A program made the position numbers and the translations under genes. Shown piece after piece: positions 17,600 through 26,673 of a stretch of 34,337 bases of DNA. Each line of letters starts with the position of its first letter. The stretch's first letter is position 1. The stretch is from Ichthyobacteriaceae bacterium (GTDB taxonomy: Bacteria > Bacteroidota > Bacteroidia > Flavobacteriales > JADGDT01), in NCBI GenBank assembly GCA_016744755.1, contig JADGDT010000007.1:3717-38053 (forward strand), given 5' to 3'. The notes under the pieces were generated by a model. The model was not told the origin of the DNA, did no database searches, and saw only the letters and a program-made list of their open reading frames with translations.

Positions 17600-20392
17600 T
17601 TATAATTTCTCTTGTAAATATTTTGCCGTGAAAGACTTCTTACTTTTATGCATATCTTCGGGAGTACCTTCAAACATGATATTCCCTCCTCTTTTCCCAC
17701 CTTCTGGTCCAATATCAATTATCCAATCGGCAGATTTAACTACATCTAAATTGTGTTCCACTACAACTATTGTGTGACCTTTATCAACAAGAGCATTAAA
17801 TGATTTTAGTAGTTTTTTTATATCGTGGAAATGTAACCCTGTTGTAGGCTCATCGAAAATAAATAATGTCTTGCCCGACTTACTTCCTTTAGATAAGAAA
17901 TATGCAAGTTTTACACGCTGTGCTTCTCCTCCTGAAAGTGTGTTTGATGCCTGCCCCAAGTGAACATATCCCAAACCAACATCTTGTAAAGGTTTAATTT
18001 TACGGTATATTTTATCTTGCTCGTATTTCTCAAAAAACACTAAAGCCTCGTTAACTGTCATCTCTAAAATATCAGAAATAGACTTGTTATGAAACTTAAC
18101 TTCTAATACCTCTTTCTTGAATCGTTTACCTCCACAATCCTCACATGTGAGATGTACATCTGCCATAAACTGCATCTCTATGGTTACTTCTCCTTCTCCT
18201 TTACAAGTTTCACAACGGCCACCTTCCACGTTAAAAGAAAAATGTTTTGGTTTAAATCCTCTAACTTTAGATAGACTTTCATTAGCAAACAAATCTCTTA
18301 TTTCGTCGTAAGCTTTTAGGTAGGTAACTGGATTTGATCTCGATGATTTTCCAATTGGATTTTGATCTACAAACTCAACAATTTTTATCTCGTCGATATC
18401 TCCTTCTAAACCTGTATACTGACCTGGCTTTTCGCCATAACCCAAAATGTGACGTTGTACAGCTGGATATAAAATTCTCTTTACTAACGAGCTTTTTCCC
18501 GAACCACTAACTCCTGTAACAACACTAAGCATGTTAAGAGGAAACTTAACATCTATATTATGTAAATTATTTTCTCTTGCTCCAACTACTTTTATGAAAC
18601 CTCTAAACTTCCTACGTACTTCAGGAATAACTAAAGACTTACGTCCTGTTAAATACTTTGCAGTAAGAGAATCTGCTTTATCTAAATCGTCATAAACTCC
18701 TTCGAAAACTACTTCTCCTCCATGTATTCCAGCTTCAGGTCCAATATCGATAATGTAATCGGCCTGTTTCATTATATCTTCGTCGTGCTCAACAACAATT
18801 ACCGTGTTGCCAAGATCTCGCAATTTCATTAAAACGGTTACCAACTTCTCGGTATCTTTTGAGTGTAACCCAATACTTGGTTCATCTAAAATATACATCG
18901 ATCCCACCAAACTAGAGCCCAAAGAGGTGGCAAGATTAATTCGTTGTGACTCCCCTCCAGAAAGAGTTGACGAAGTTCTGTTTAGAGTTAAGTAGCTAAG
19001 ACCAACATCCAACAGAAAATCAATTCTTGTTTTTATCTCAGCGATTAATCTCTTTGCTACCTTAATTTCGTATTCGCTAAATTCTATAGAATCAATAAAA
19101 ACCTTGAGTTCATCTAAAGGTAACTCAACTAATTCTGAAATACTTTTATTGGCAATTTTTACATAATTTGCTTCCTCTTTCAAACGTTTACCATTACAAA
19201 CTGGACAAATAGTTTTACCTCTGTAACGAGAAAGCATTACTCTATATTGAATTTTATATGAATTCTCCTCAACCATCTTAAAGAAATCGTTGATTCCTTG
19301 AAAATGTTTACACCCTTGCCAAAGCATGTCTTTCTGTTCGGCAGTAAGTAAATAGTAAGGTTTATGAATTGGAAAACCTGCCTTATCGGCATTATCTATA
19401 ACCTGATATTTCCATTCTTGCATCTTCTCCCCTTTCCAAGCAACAACGCAATCCTCAAACAAACTCAATCCCGAATTTGGAATTACTAAATCCTGATCTA
19501 CACCAATTACATTCCCATAGCCCTCACATTTAGGGCAAGCTCCGTAAGGATTGTTGAAACTAAAAAGATGAGTGTTTGGCTCGTTAAATAAAATCCCGTC
19601 TAACTCGAATTTATTAGAAAAAGTTTTTCTTTTTTTATCAGATGCATTCTCAATTATACATTCTCCTTTGCCCTCGTAAAAAGCAACTTGAATAGAATCA
19701 CTAGTCCTGTTCCAAAAATCCTCATCATTTTTTACAGCAATCCTATCAACAACTAAAAATATATCTTTTAAAGAATCTAAATCTTCTCTTTTAATGGCGT
19801 CTTTAATCTTAACAACTTCATCGCCCACTTGTATTCTTGCATACCCCTGCATATCCAAAACTTTTAAAGTTTCGGACATAGTTCTTTCTCCAACAACAAT
19901 AATTGGACTCAACAGTAAAAACCTTGAGCCAACATCCATCTTTTTAAGAAAATTGGTAACACTAGTAACTTCATGCTTTTCTACCAACTTACCAGAAACT
20001 GGAGAAATTGTTTTACCAATACGTGCGTAAAGCAACTTGATGTAATCGTAAATCTCAGTAGAAGTGCCAACCGTAGAACGAGGATTTGTAGAATTCACCT
20101 TTTGCTCTATGGCAATGGCTGGCGAAATACCTTTTATGTAATCGACCTTTGGTTTGTTCAACCTCCCCAAGAACTGACGAGCATAAGACGATAAACTCTC
20201 TACATAACGTCTTTGTCCTTCGGCATAAAGCGTATCGAAAGCCAAACTTGATTTACCAGAACCCGAAAGACCTGTGATTACCACCAATTTATTTCGAGGA
20301 ATAGCAACATCTATCCCTTTTAGATTGTGCAATGCAGCTCCCTTTATTAAAATATTTTCTTTAGGACTTAATTCGTCGAAATTCTTTGGCAT
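17600..20392 (-). CDS. uvrA: Excinuclease ABC subunit UvrA
   Basis: Two ABC ATPase halves (ITGLSGSGKSSLAFDTLYAEGQRRYVESLSSYARQFL; VTGVSGSGKSSLVKRILYPA), zinc motifs, LSGGESQR and LSGGEAQR. Start placed at MPKNFDEL; longest ORF runs to 20440. Confidence 0.96.
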   Translation of the reverse strand: MPKNFDELSPKENILIKGAALHNLKGIDVAIPRNKLVVITGLSGSGKSSLAFDTLYAEGQRRYVESLSSYARQFLGRLNKPKVDYIKGISPAIAIEQKVNSTNPRSTVGTSTEIYDYIKLLYARIGKTISPVSGKLVEKHEVTSVTNFLKKMDVGSRFLLLSPIIVVGERTMSETLKVLDMQGYARIQVGDEVVKIKDAIKREDLDSLKDIFLVVDRIAVKNDEDFWNRTSDSIQVAFYEGKGECIIENASDKKRKTFSNKFELDGILFNEPNTHLFSFNNPYGACPKCEGYGNVIGVDQDLVIPNSGLSLFEDCVVAWKGEKMQEWKYQVIDNADKAGFPIHKPYYLLTAEQKDMLWQGCKHFQGINDFFKMVEENSYKIQYRVMLSRYRGKTICPVCNGKRLKEEANYVKIANKSISELVELPLDELKVFIDSIEFSEYEIKVAKRLIAEIKTRIDFLLDVGLSYLTLNRTSSTLSGGESQRINLATSLGSSLVGSMYILDEPSIGLHSKDTEKLVTVLMKLRDLGNTVIVVEHDEDIMKQADYIIDIGPEAGIHGGEVVFEGVYDDLDKADSLTAKYLTGRKSLVIPEVRRKFRGFIKVVGARENNLHNIDVKFPLNMLSVVTGVSGSGKSSLVKRILYPAVQRHILGYGEKPGQYTGLEGDIDEIKIVEFVDQNPIGKSSRSNPVTYLKAYDEIRDLFANESLSKVRGFKPKHFSFNVEGGRCETCKGEGEVTIEMQFMADVHLTCEDCGGKRFKKEVLEVKFHNKSISDILEMTVNEALVFFEKYEQDKIYRKIKPLQDVGLGYVHLGQASNTLSGGEAQRVKLAYFLSKGSKSGKTLFIFDEPTTGLHFHDIKKLLKSFNALVDKGHTIVVVEHNLDVVKSADWIIDIGPEGGKRGGNIMFEGTPEDMHKSKKSFTAKYLQEKL

Positions 20393-20410
20393 AATTATTT
20401 TATTAATTTG

Positions 20411-20441
20411 CAAAGGTAATGATATGCTTTGGTGATGCAAA
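20411..20441 (-). promoter_or_regulatory. Putative uvrA promoter
   Basis: Minus strand TTTG-N19-TACCTTTG, matching the Bacteroidota consensus. Confidence 0.6.
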
Positions 20442-20500
20442 CTCTAATTTAGATTTGATGTTTGGTTTTATCGTGATAAGTTTTAGATTTTAAAGTTTTG

Positions 20501-20654
20501 TGTCGCTCTTATGGAGCTAGACATTTGATGTGGTTATCTTTTTTTATAAAGGTATCATCCCTAAAGAGACTTTATACTTAAAGTACAAGTCTCATAGGGG
20601 CGACGACTTTGTTGATTTTATTATTAATTTTTGGATGAACTCCCTAGGAGTGAC
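20501..20654. repeat. Cluster of REP-like palindromic modules
   Basis: TGTCGCTCTTATGGAGCT (20501), TATCATCCCTAAAGAGACTT (20553), AAGTCTCATAGGGGCGACGAC (20587), AACTCCCTAGGAGTGAC (20638); modules 2 and 3 form a long hairpin. Confidence 0.65.
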
Positions 20655-20782
20655 ACATGTTATATCTGCATTATTATTGATTCTCTTTCAAGCTTGTAAC
20701 TTATGGTTTAATTCTCTTTTTATTAGAGTTATAGTCAAGTATAATCTATGTTTTATTACATAATTTTTTTCTACAACTTGCT

Positions 20783-20925
20783 CCCACTAGAGATAGAAGC
20801 GATAGCTTATTTTGGATAAAAGTTGTGAAGCTATTATTTTTAGAGCGACTTTAGGAGCTCCTAATAAATAACATTTAGCTGAACACTTTTATCCAAAATA
20901 ACTTTAGCGGATAGCGCGTAAAAGT
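20783..20925 (+). ncRNA. Putative structured RNA (Flavo-1-like?), copy 2
   Basis: Blocks AGAGATAGAAGCGATAGCT and CTTTAGCGGATAGCGCG flank a perfect 17-bp inverted repeat TTATTTTGGATAAAAGT (20807-20823)/ACTTTTATCCAAAATAA (20885-20901). Confidence 0.5.
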
Positions 20926-20928
20926 GCA

Positions 20929-20965
20929 AAAAAAAGACTACCTCAAAAAAATGAGATAGCCTTGA
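20929..20965 (-). terminator. Intrinsic terminator for the aminotransferase gene
   Basis: Minus strand GGCTATCTCA-TTTTTT-TGAGGTAGTC followed by TTTTTTTT. Confidence 0.8.
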
Positions 20966-20987
20966 AATATTTTATTTAACAGAATCC

Positions 20988-22184
20988 TTAAACTCTACCT
21001 GGATAAACTTTAAGAGCTGCCTCTATAACTACGGCCGCCTCTATTAGATCTTCTTCTTTAAGTACATAAGCTATACGAACCTGATTCTTACCTAGCCCTG
21101 GTGTAGAGTAAAAACCTGTAGCTGGCGAAACCATAACCGTTGTACCGTTAAATTCAAATTCCTCTAATATCCACTGTGCAAATATATCAGAATCGTCTAT
21201 TGGCAGCTCGGCAACACAGTAAAATGCACCTTTTGGCATAGGAACTTTAACGCCATCAATACTATTTAGTTTGTTTACAAGTGTGTTTCTGCGTTGTACA
21301 TATTCAACCTTAACTTCATCGAAATAACTCTTTGGTGTTTTAAGTGCCGCTTCGGAAGCTATTTGTGCGTATGTTGGAGGCGAAAGACGGGCCTGTGCAA
21401 ATTTCATTGCTGTAGACATAACCTCTTTATTTTTCGAAACTATAGCTCCAATACGCGCTCCACACATTGAGTAACGTTTAGAAACTGAATCGATAACAAT
21501 AGCATGTTCTTCTAGGTCTTTTATATTAAGTATAGAAATTGGCTCTTCGCCATCGTATGTAAACTCACGGTAAACCTCATCGGCAATCAAGAAAAGATCG
21601 TGTTTAATCACCATTTCTTTTAGCTGATTTAACTCTTCTTCGGAATACAAATAACCTGTAGGATTGCCTGGATTACAAATCATAATTGCTTTTGTCTTCT
21701 CAGAAATCTTCTTCTCGAATTCGGCAATTGGAGGTAATGCAAACCCCGTATCTATAGACGATTCTATAGGTACAATATTAACCCCGTTGGCAGTAGCAAA
21801 TCCGTTGTAGTTTGCATAGAAAGGCTCAGGGATAATTACTTCATCAGTTTCGTCCATTATGCTTCCTAGTGCAAAAGTAATAGCTTCTGATCCTCCTGTT
21901 GTTACAATTATATCATCTTTAGAAATATCTATATCAAACTCTTTGTAGTAACCACAAAGACCTTCTCTGTAAGATTCAAACCCTGCAGAGTGAGTGTATT
22001 CTAAAACTTTGATATCGAAGTTTTTTACAGCATTAACGGCAACTTCAGGAGTCTTTATATCGGGCTGACCAATGTTTAAGTGCAAAACTTTCGTACCTCT
22101 TTTTTTAGCTTCTTCAGCAAAAGGGACTAGTTTACGAACTGGTGATTGAGGCATGCTCGCTCCTTTTATCGAAATCTTTGGCAT
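20988..22184 (-). CDS. Pyridoxal phosphate-dependent aminotransferase (class I/II, aspartate aminotransferase-like)
   Basis: 398 aa; LHLNIGQPDIKTP, TTGGSEAI, ICNPGNPTGYLYSEEEL, DSVSKRYSMCGARIGAI. Confidence 0.93.
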   Translation of the reverse strand: MPKISIKGASMPQSPVRKLVPFAEEAKKRGTKVLHLNIGQPDIKTPEVAVNAVKNFDIKVLEYTHSAGFESYREGLCGYYKEFDIDISKDDIIVTTGGSEAITFALGSIMDETDEVIIPEPFYANYNGFATANGVNIVPIESSIDTGFALPPIAEFEKKISEKTKAIMICNPGNPTGYLYSEEELNQLKEMVIKHDLFLIADEVYREFTYDGEEPISILNIKDLEEHAIVIDSVSKRYSMCGARIGAIVSKNKEVMSTAMKFAQARLSPPTYAQIASEAALKTPKSYFDEVKVEYVQRRNTLVNKLNSIDGVKVPMPKGAFYCVAELPIDDSDIFAQWILEEFEFNGTTVMVSPATGFYSTPGLGKNQVRIAYVLKEEDLIEAAVVIEAALKVYPGRV

Positions 22185-22386
22185 CTTATAATTTGTATAA
22201 AGTTGTTATAAAAATAAATATAGTGTAAAGTGATGCAAATGTGCAAAAAAAAGTTAATTGTTTCGCAGTTTTTGAGTTAAAAAACACAGTCGTATGTTGT
22301 TAAATGCAGGTTAAAAAATGGTATAATTATACTAGTGTATTTAATCTACCTATATTTAAAGCAAAAATAACCTACTAGCTCTGTTA

Positions 22387-23640
22387 ATGAAAGAATTTAT
22401 AAGAAGAGAAATATTACTTTTTTTCGCATTTATATTTGTGGTGAATGTATTGCAGGGACAGAGTTTTGCGAATAAATATTTTTTTGATGACAACAGAGAT
22501 TATGAGAAGATTCCTTTCATTTTTTCAGGAAATCAGATAATAATTAAATTGAAGATTAACGATTCTAAACCCATTAATTTTATACTAGATTCGGGTGTAA
22601 AAACTCCAATAATTATTGATGTTCCACAGTTTGACACTATAAAAGTTGGCGAAGTAAAGAAAATAAAGATAAAAGGGTTAGGAGAAGGTAAAGGATCGGA
22701 AGCTTTGATTGCTTATAAAAACAGAATTAATATCGGCAATCACATAATCAACAATAATCAGACTGTACTTGTAATGCTAGAAGACCTATTCTACTTATCA
22801 AATAGACTAGGGCATCAGATTAATGGGATTATTGGTTTCGATATTTTTAGAGACTTTATTGTTGAAATTAATTACGACCATCAATACCTTAAACTACACA
22901 ATCCATATAAATACAAATATTCTAAAAGTAAAAAATATATAAGTAAGGACTTATCTTTTAACCGAGGCAAACCTTACGTACACTTAAATGTAGAAATGCC
23001 AGACGGAGATTTGGTACCCGTAAAATTACTAGTTGATACTGGAGGGAGTGATGCTCTTTGGCTGTTTCATAATTCTCACGAAGAAATTGGTAATCCTGAA
23101 AAGTTCATTCCTGATTTTTTAGGAAGAGGTTTGAATGGTGATATTTATGGTAAACGTTCTAGAGTAAATAAATTATATTTTGATGATATTTTTTTAAAAG
23201 AAGTTACAGCTTCTTACCCTGATTCGTCTTCAGTCTCTTTTGTAATGATGCACAAAGAAAGAAACGGAAGCATTGGAGGTGGAGCACTTAGTAGGTTTAA
23301 AGTGATAATTGATTACACTAACAAAAAAATCACTTTCAAAAAAGGTCGAAAATTTCGAAAAAAATTTCAATATAACATGAGTGGTATTGAGTTTTATATG
23401 CCATATCCCGAACTTCCAATCTACGAGGTTCACAGTGTTAGAGAAGGATCGCCTGCAAGTAAAGAAGGAGTAAAAGTAGGAGATGTGCTAACATCCATAA
23501 ATTACATTAAGGCTTCATCGTTCTCTTTTCCCGAAATTATGGCAAAGTTCCAAGATAGAGATGGTCGTAGAATTAGAATGTCTTTGAGTAGAAACGGAGA
23601 AGTTATTAAAGTTAAGTTTAGTTTGAAAAAGGAGATATAG
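22387..23640 (+). CDS. Retropepsin-like aspartyl protease with C-terminal PDZ domain
   Basis: 417 aa; two aspartyl motifs (FILDSGVKTPIII; LLVDTGGSDALWLF) and PDZ-like VREGSPASKEGVKVGDVLTSINYI. Confidence 0.85.
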   Translation: MKEFIRREILLFFAFIFVVNVLQGQSFANKYFFDDNRDYEKIPFIFSGNQIIIKLKINDSKPINFILDSGVKTPIIIDVPQFDTIKVGEVKKIKIKGLGEGKGSEALIAYKNRINIGNHIINNNQTVLVMLEDLFYLSNRLGHQINGIIGFDIFRDFIVEINYDHQYLKLHNPYKYKYSKSKKYISKDLSFNRGKPYVHLNVEMPDGDLVPVKLLVDTGGSDALWLFHNSHEEIGNPEKFIPDFLGRGLNGDIYGKRSRVNKLYFDDIFLKEVTASYPDSSSVSFVMMHKERNGSIGGGALSRFKVIIDYTNKKITFKKGRKFRKKFQYNMSGIEFYMPYPELPIYEVHSVREGSPASKEGVKVGDVLTSINYIKASSFSFPEIMAKFQDRDGRRIRMSLSRNGEVIKVKFSLKKEI

Positions 23641-23641
23641 C

Positions 23642-24088
23642 TTATCTTTTCTTTACCACTAGCAAAATACCGCGAGTAGTAATCCAAGTAATGCTAGAAA
23701 ACAACAAACCAAAAAACACACTTCCAATAAGTAAAATGTAAAAACTTTCTCCTAAATTATTTAGTATTTCTGTATCACTAGTAAAACTTACATTACCGTT
23801 GAAGTTACCATTAAATAAAAAATAGCCTGTTTGGTAATTTGCATAAATCAATGCAAAAACCATGGGAGGTAAACTTATATTTGTTGCAAAAAACACAATG
23901 GCTTTGTTAAGTTTCAGGAAATGAGATAATGCAACAGCAGCTATCGATTGAAATCCATAGATAGGGATAATTGCAATAAACACACCCAAACTCATAGCAC
24001 TTGCAACCTTATTGGGATTGTCGCTATTTGATAGAAATATATTTTTTAAAAAATCTTTAAATCTAAAGTCTTTAATCTTCTGAAACAT
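23642..24088 (-). CDS. DUF2062 domain-containing membrane protein
   Basis: 148 aa; SNSDNPNKVASAMSLGVFIAIIPIYGFQSIAAVALSHFLKLNKAIVFFATNISLPPM. Confidence 0.85.
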   Translation of the reverse strand: MFQKIKDFRFKDFLKNIFLSNSDNPNKVASAMSLGVFIAIIPIYGFQSIAAVALSHFLKLNKAIVFFATNISLPPMVFALIYANYQTGYFLFNGNFNGNVSFTSDTEILNNLGESFYILLIGSVFFGLLFSSITWITTRGILLVVKKR

Positions 24089-24141
24089 GTGTCTATTTTA
24101 TATTGCAATAATAGTGAGAAAAAAAAGGTTATATATCTGAA

Positions 24142-24656
24142 ATGGCGGATTATTATCGTTATTTTAGGTACTTCATAGGTAGCCTAATGGAAATAGTGAA
24201 CAACAGTAGTATACATCTTATTTTATCAGTTTTCGAAAAAGATATTAGACAGATAAAACTAAACCAAAAAGTAAAATTATCATTCTTAGGAGATTTCAAT
24301 AATTCCTAAACTGCAATAGTTTATTATGTAGGACATACAATTAACAACGATTCTAAAACTATACAATGTATAGCCAAAATAAATAATATTGACAGCTTAA
24401 GCTTTGTAAACAAAACTTTTGTGAACGCCAAAATTATGGTGGCAAATACAGGCGCAAAAGCACTTCCTAGCCAATCTATTATTAAAATAGGAAAAGAAAA
24501 GTCAATATTAGTGTTAGAAAAAAACGAAAATGAAATTTACTATTTCAAAAAAGTAACTATAACTCCTAAAAAACTTCTAATGGGTATACTGAAATTGAAG
24601 AACAAGAAGACTTTAAAAACGTATTGATAAAAGGCAGTTACAATATTTCAAACTAG
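24142..24656 (+). pseudogene. Decayed RND efflux periplasmic adaptor (CusB/HlyD-like)
   Basis: Frame from 24142 reads ...GSLMEIVNNSSIHLILSVFEKDIRQIKLNQKVKLSFLGDFNNS*TAIVYYVGHTINNDSKTIQCIAKIN...NAKIMVANTGAKALPSQSIIKIGKEKSILVLEKNENEIYYFKKV; stop at 24307-24309, then frame change to NGYTEIEEQEDFKNVLIKGSYNISN*. Confidence 0.75.
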
Positions 24657-24870
24657 TAATTAAAAGCGTATAACTATTTTTATTTCTTCTTCAGCTCTAA
24701 TTATTGAGCTACGTAAAACAATGTTTAAATATGCTTTTACCTTTTAATCTTTTAGAAATAACAGTAAACAATCATTTGTTGGTCATTTAGTTTCAGAATA
24801 TGACAAAATTAATGTCTAAATATTTTTATATGACAGTAATATTTTAAAAATTTGCAAAAAATAGAAAATA

Positions 24871-25629
24871 ATGAGAAGAAAAATCGTTGCAGGAAACTGG
24901 AAATTGAATAACGACATCAATCAAGGGTTGGCGTTAGTTAAAGAATTAGCATCTCAAGTTGCTGAGAAGAACCCAACTGCCGAGGTAGTTGTGGCTCCAT
25001 CTTTTGTAAATCTTGCTGGTGTAGTTAGCGAACTTAAAAATTCTAAAATTGAGGTTGCAGCTCAAAATATGAATGAAAACGCTAGTGGAGCATTTACTGG
25101 AGAAGTTTCAGGAGATATGCTTACTGCTATTGGAGTAGAAAAAGTTATACTTGGTCACTCTGAGCGTCGTGCTATTTACGGTGAATCTGATGAGCTTTTA
25201 GCTAAGAAAACTGATGCTGCTTTGGCAAATAACTTAGAGGTTATTTTCTGTATAGGAGAACTTTTAGAAGAAAGAAAATCAGGAAGTCACTTTGAAGTTG
25301 TAGCTGGACAGATAGAAAAAGGTCTTTTCCACCTAGAGGCAAGTGCTTTTGATAACATTGTATTGGCTTATGAGCCAGTATGGGCTATTGGAACTGGTGA
25401 AACTGCAAGTCCTGAGCAAGCTCAAGAAATGCACGCTCACATACGTAAAGTAGTTGATGCTAAGTACGGTGCTAGTGTAGCTACTAAACTTCCAATTTTA
25501 TATGGAGGAAGTGTTAAGCCAGGAAACGCTAAAGAGATCTTCTCTAAAGAAGATGTTGATGGTGGTTTAATTGGAGGTGCTGCTTTAAAATCTGAAGATT
25601 TTATGGGAATAGTTACTGCTTTTGACTAA
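24871..25629 (+). CDS. tpiA: Triosephosphate isomerase
   Basis: MRRKIVAGNWKLNND...VILGHSERRAIYGESDELL...VLAYEPVWAIGTG...ILYGGSVKPGNA. Confidence 0.97.
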   Translation: MRRKIVAGNWKLNNDINQGLALVKELASQVAEKNPTAEVVVAPSFVNLAGVVSELKNSKIEVAAQNMNENASGAFTGEVSGDMLTAIGVEKVILGHSERRAIYGESDELLAKKTDAALANNLEVIFCIGELLEERKSGSHFEVVAGQIEKGLFHLEASAFDNIVLAYEPVWAIGTGETASPEQAQEMHAHIRKVVDAKYGASVATKLPILYGGSVKPGNAKEIFSKEDVDGGLIGGAALKSEDFMGIVTAFD

Positions 25630-25655
25630 GTAAAAAACATAATATTTTTAAAATG

Positions 25656-25684
25656 AAGGAACCTTATGGGTTCCTTTGTTTGTT
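25656..25684 (+). terminator. Intrinsic terminator after tpiA
   Basis: AAGGAACC-TTAT-GGGTTCCTTTGTTTG. Confidence 0.8.
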
Positions 25685-25766
25685 TTATAAGTTTTGTAAC
25701 TTGTCGGCCTGCAAAACCTGACTAAGGGGGTGATGTTATATGCATAAAAAATAAAAAACATATCAA

Positions 25767-26603
25767 GTGAAATATTTAGAGTTTAAATTCAGAGTTAGTC
25801 CAAAACAACCTTGGAAAGACATACTAGAGGCAGAATTGGGAGAAATAGGGTTTGAAAGTTTTGCGGATACTGATGAAGGTATTGATGCTTACGTTCAAGA
25901 AGAAAACTTTGATGAATCTAGCTTTGGAAACATATCGGTTTTAAGCAATGGAATGTGCGAAATTGGGTTTAAAAAAAATAAGGTAATTCCTAAGAATTGG
26001 AACGAAGAGTGGGAAAGGAACTTCTCCCCTATCAACGTAGATAACAGGTGTGTAATTCGCGCTCCTTTTCACGAAGCTACAGATGCCGATTTCGAGATTA
26101 TTATTGAACCAAAAATGTCTTTCGGAACTGGACATCATCAAACCACCCACCTAATGATTAGTTACATACTTGATATGGATGTAAAAAATATAAAAGTGAT
26201 GGATATGGGTTGCGGAACTGGAATACTTGCAATTCTTGCAGCACAGAAGGGTGCGACAAATGTTGATGCAATAGATATTGACGAATGGGCTTATGAAAAC
26301 ACTATGGAAAATGCAAAGCGAAATAATGTTGATTTTATTAAAGTAGCTAAGGGAGATGCAAACCTATTAAAGGGATATGAAAATTGCGATTTATTTATTG
26401 CCAACATCAACCGAAACATTCTAATAAACGACATGGTTACTTATGCTAAATCTATAAAAAATGGAGGCCAAATTTTGTTGAGTGGATTTTATGAAAGCGA
26501 TATAAATCAATTGGTGGCAGAAACAGAAAAACACGGATTTGTACTTCAAGAAAAAAGAAATAAAGAATCGTGGGCAGCTCTTCGTTTTACAAAATTAGAT
26601 TAA
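25767..26603 (+). CDS. prmA: Ribosomal protein L11 methyltransferase
   Basis: GTG start; NWNEEWERNFSPI, MSFGTGHHQTTHLM, VMDMGCGTGILAILAAQKGA. Confidence 0.94.
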   Translation: MKYLEFKFRVSPKQPWKDILEAELGEIGFESFADTDEGIDAYVQEENFDESSFGNISVLSNGMCEIGFKKNKVIPKNWNEEWERNFSPINVDNRCVIRAPFHEATDADFEIIIEPKMSFGTGHHQTTHLMISYILDMDVKNIKVMDMGCGTGILAILAAQKGATNVDAIDIDEWAYENTMENAKRNNVDFIKVAKGDANLLKGYENCDLFIANINRNILINDMVTYAKSIKNGGQILLSGFYESDINQLVAETEKHGFVLQEKRNKESWAALRFTKLD

Positions 26604-26673
26604 TACAAAATACCTTTTTACTTTTTTAAATAGAACACTATCTCCTAAGATAATTGACATAACACCTACTTTT

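Noticed and set aside
17512-17718. 68-aa minus-strand ORF
   Set aside because: Overlaps the 3' end of uvrA and the lipoprotein start in another frame; no support
18117-18311. Plus-strand ORFs inside uvrA (also 18804-18995, 19794-20030, 19973-20194)
   Set aside because: Shadow ORFs antisense to a strongly conserved gene
20530-20763. 77-aa plus-strand ORF
   Set aside because: Lies across palindromic repeat modules; no family resemblance or RBS; likely spurious
24421-24627. 68-aa ORF as an independent gene
   Set aside because: It is the middle of the decayed adaptor pseudogene, in frame with the sequence before the TAA at 24307
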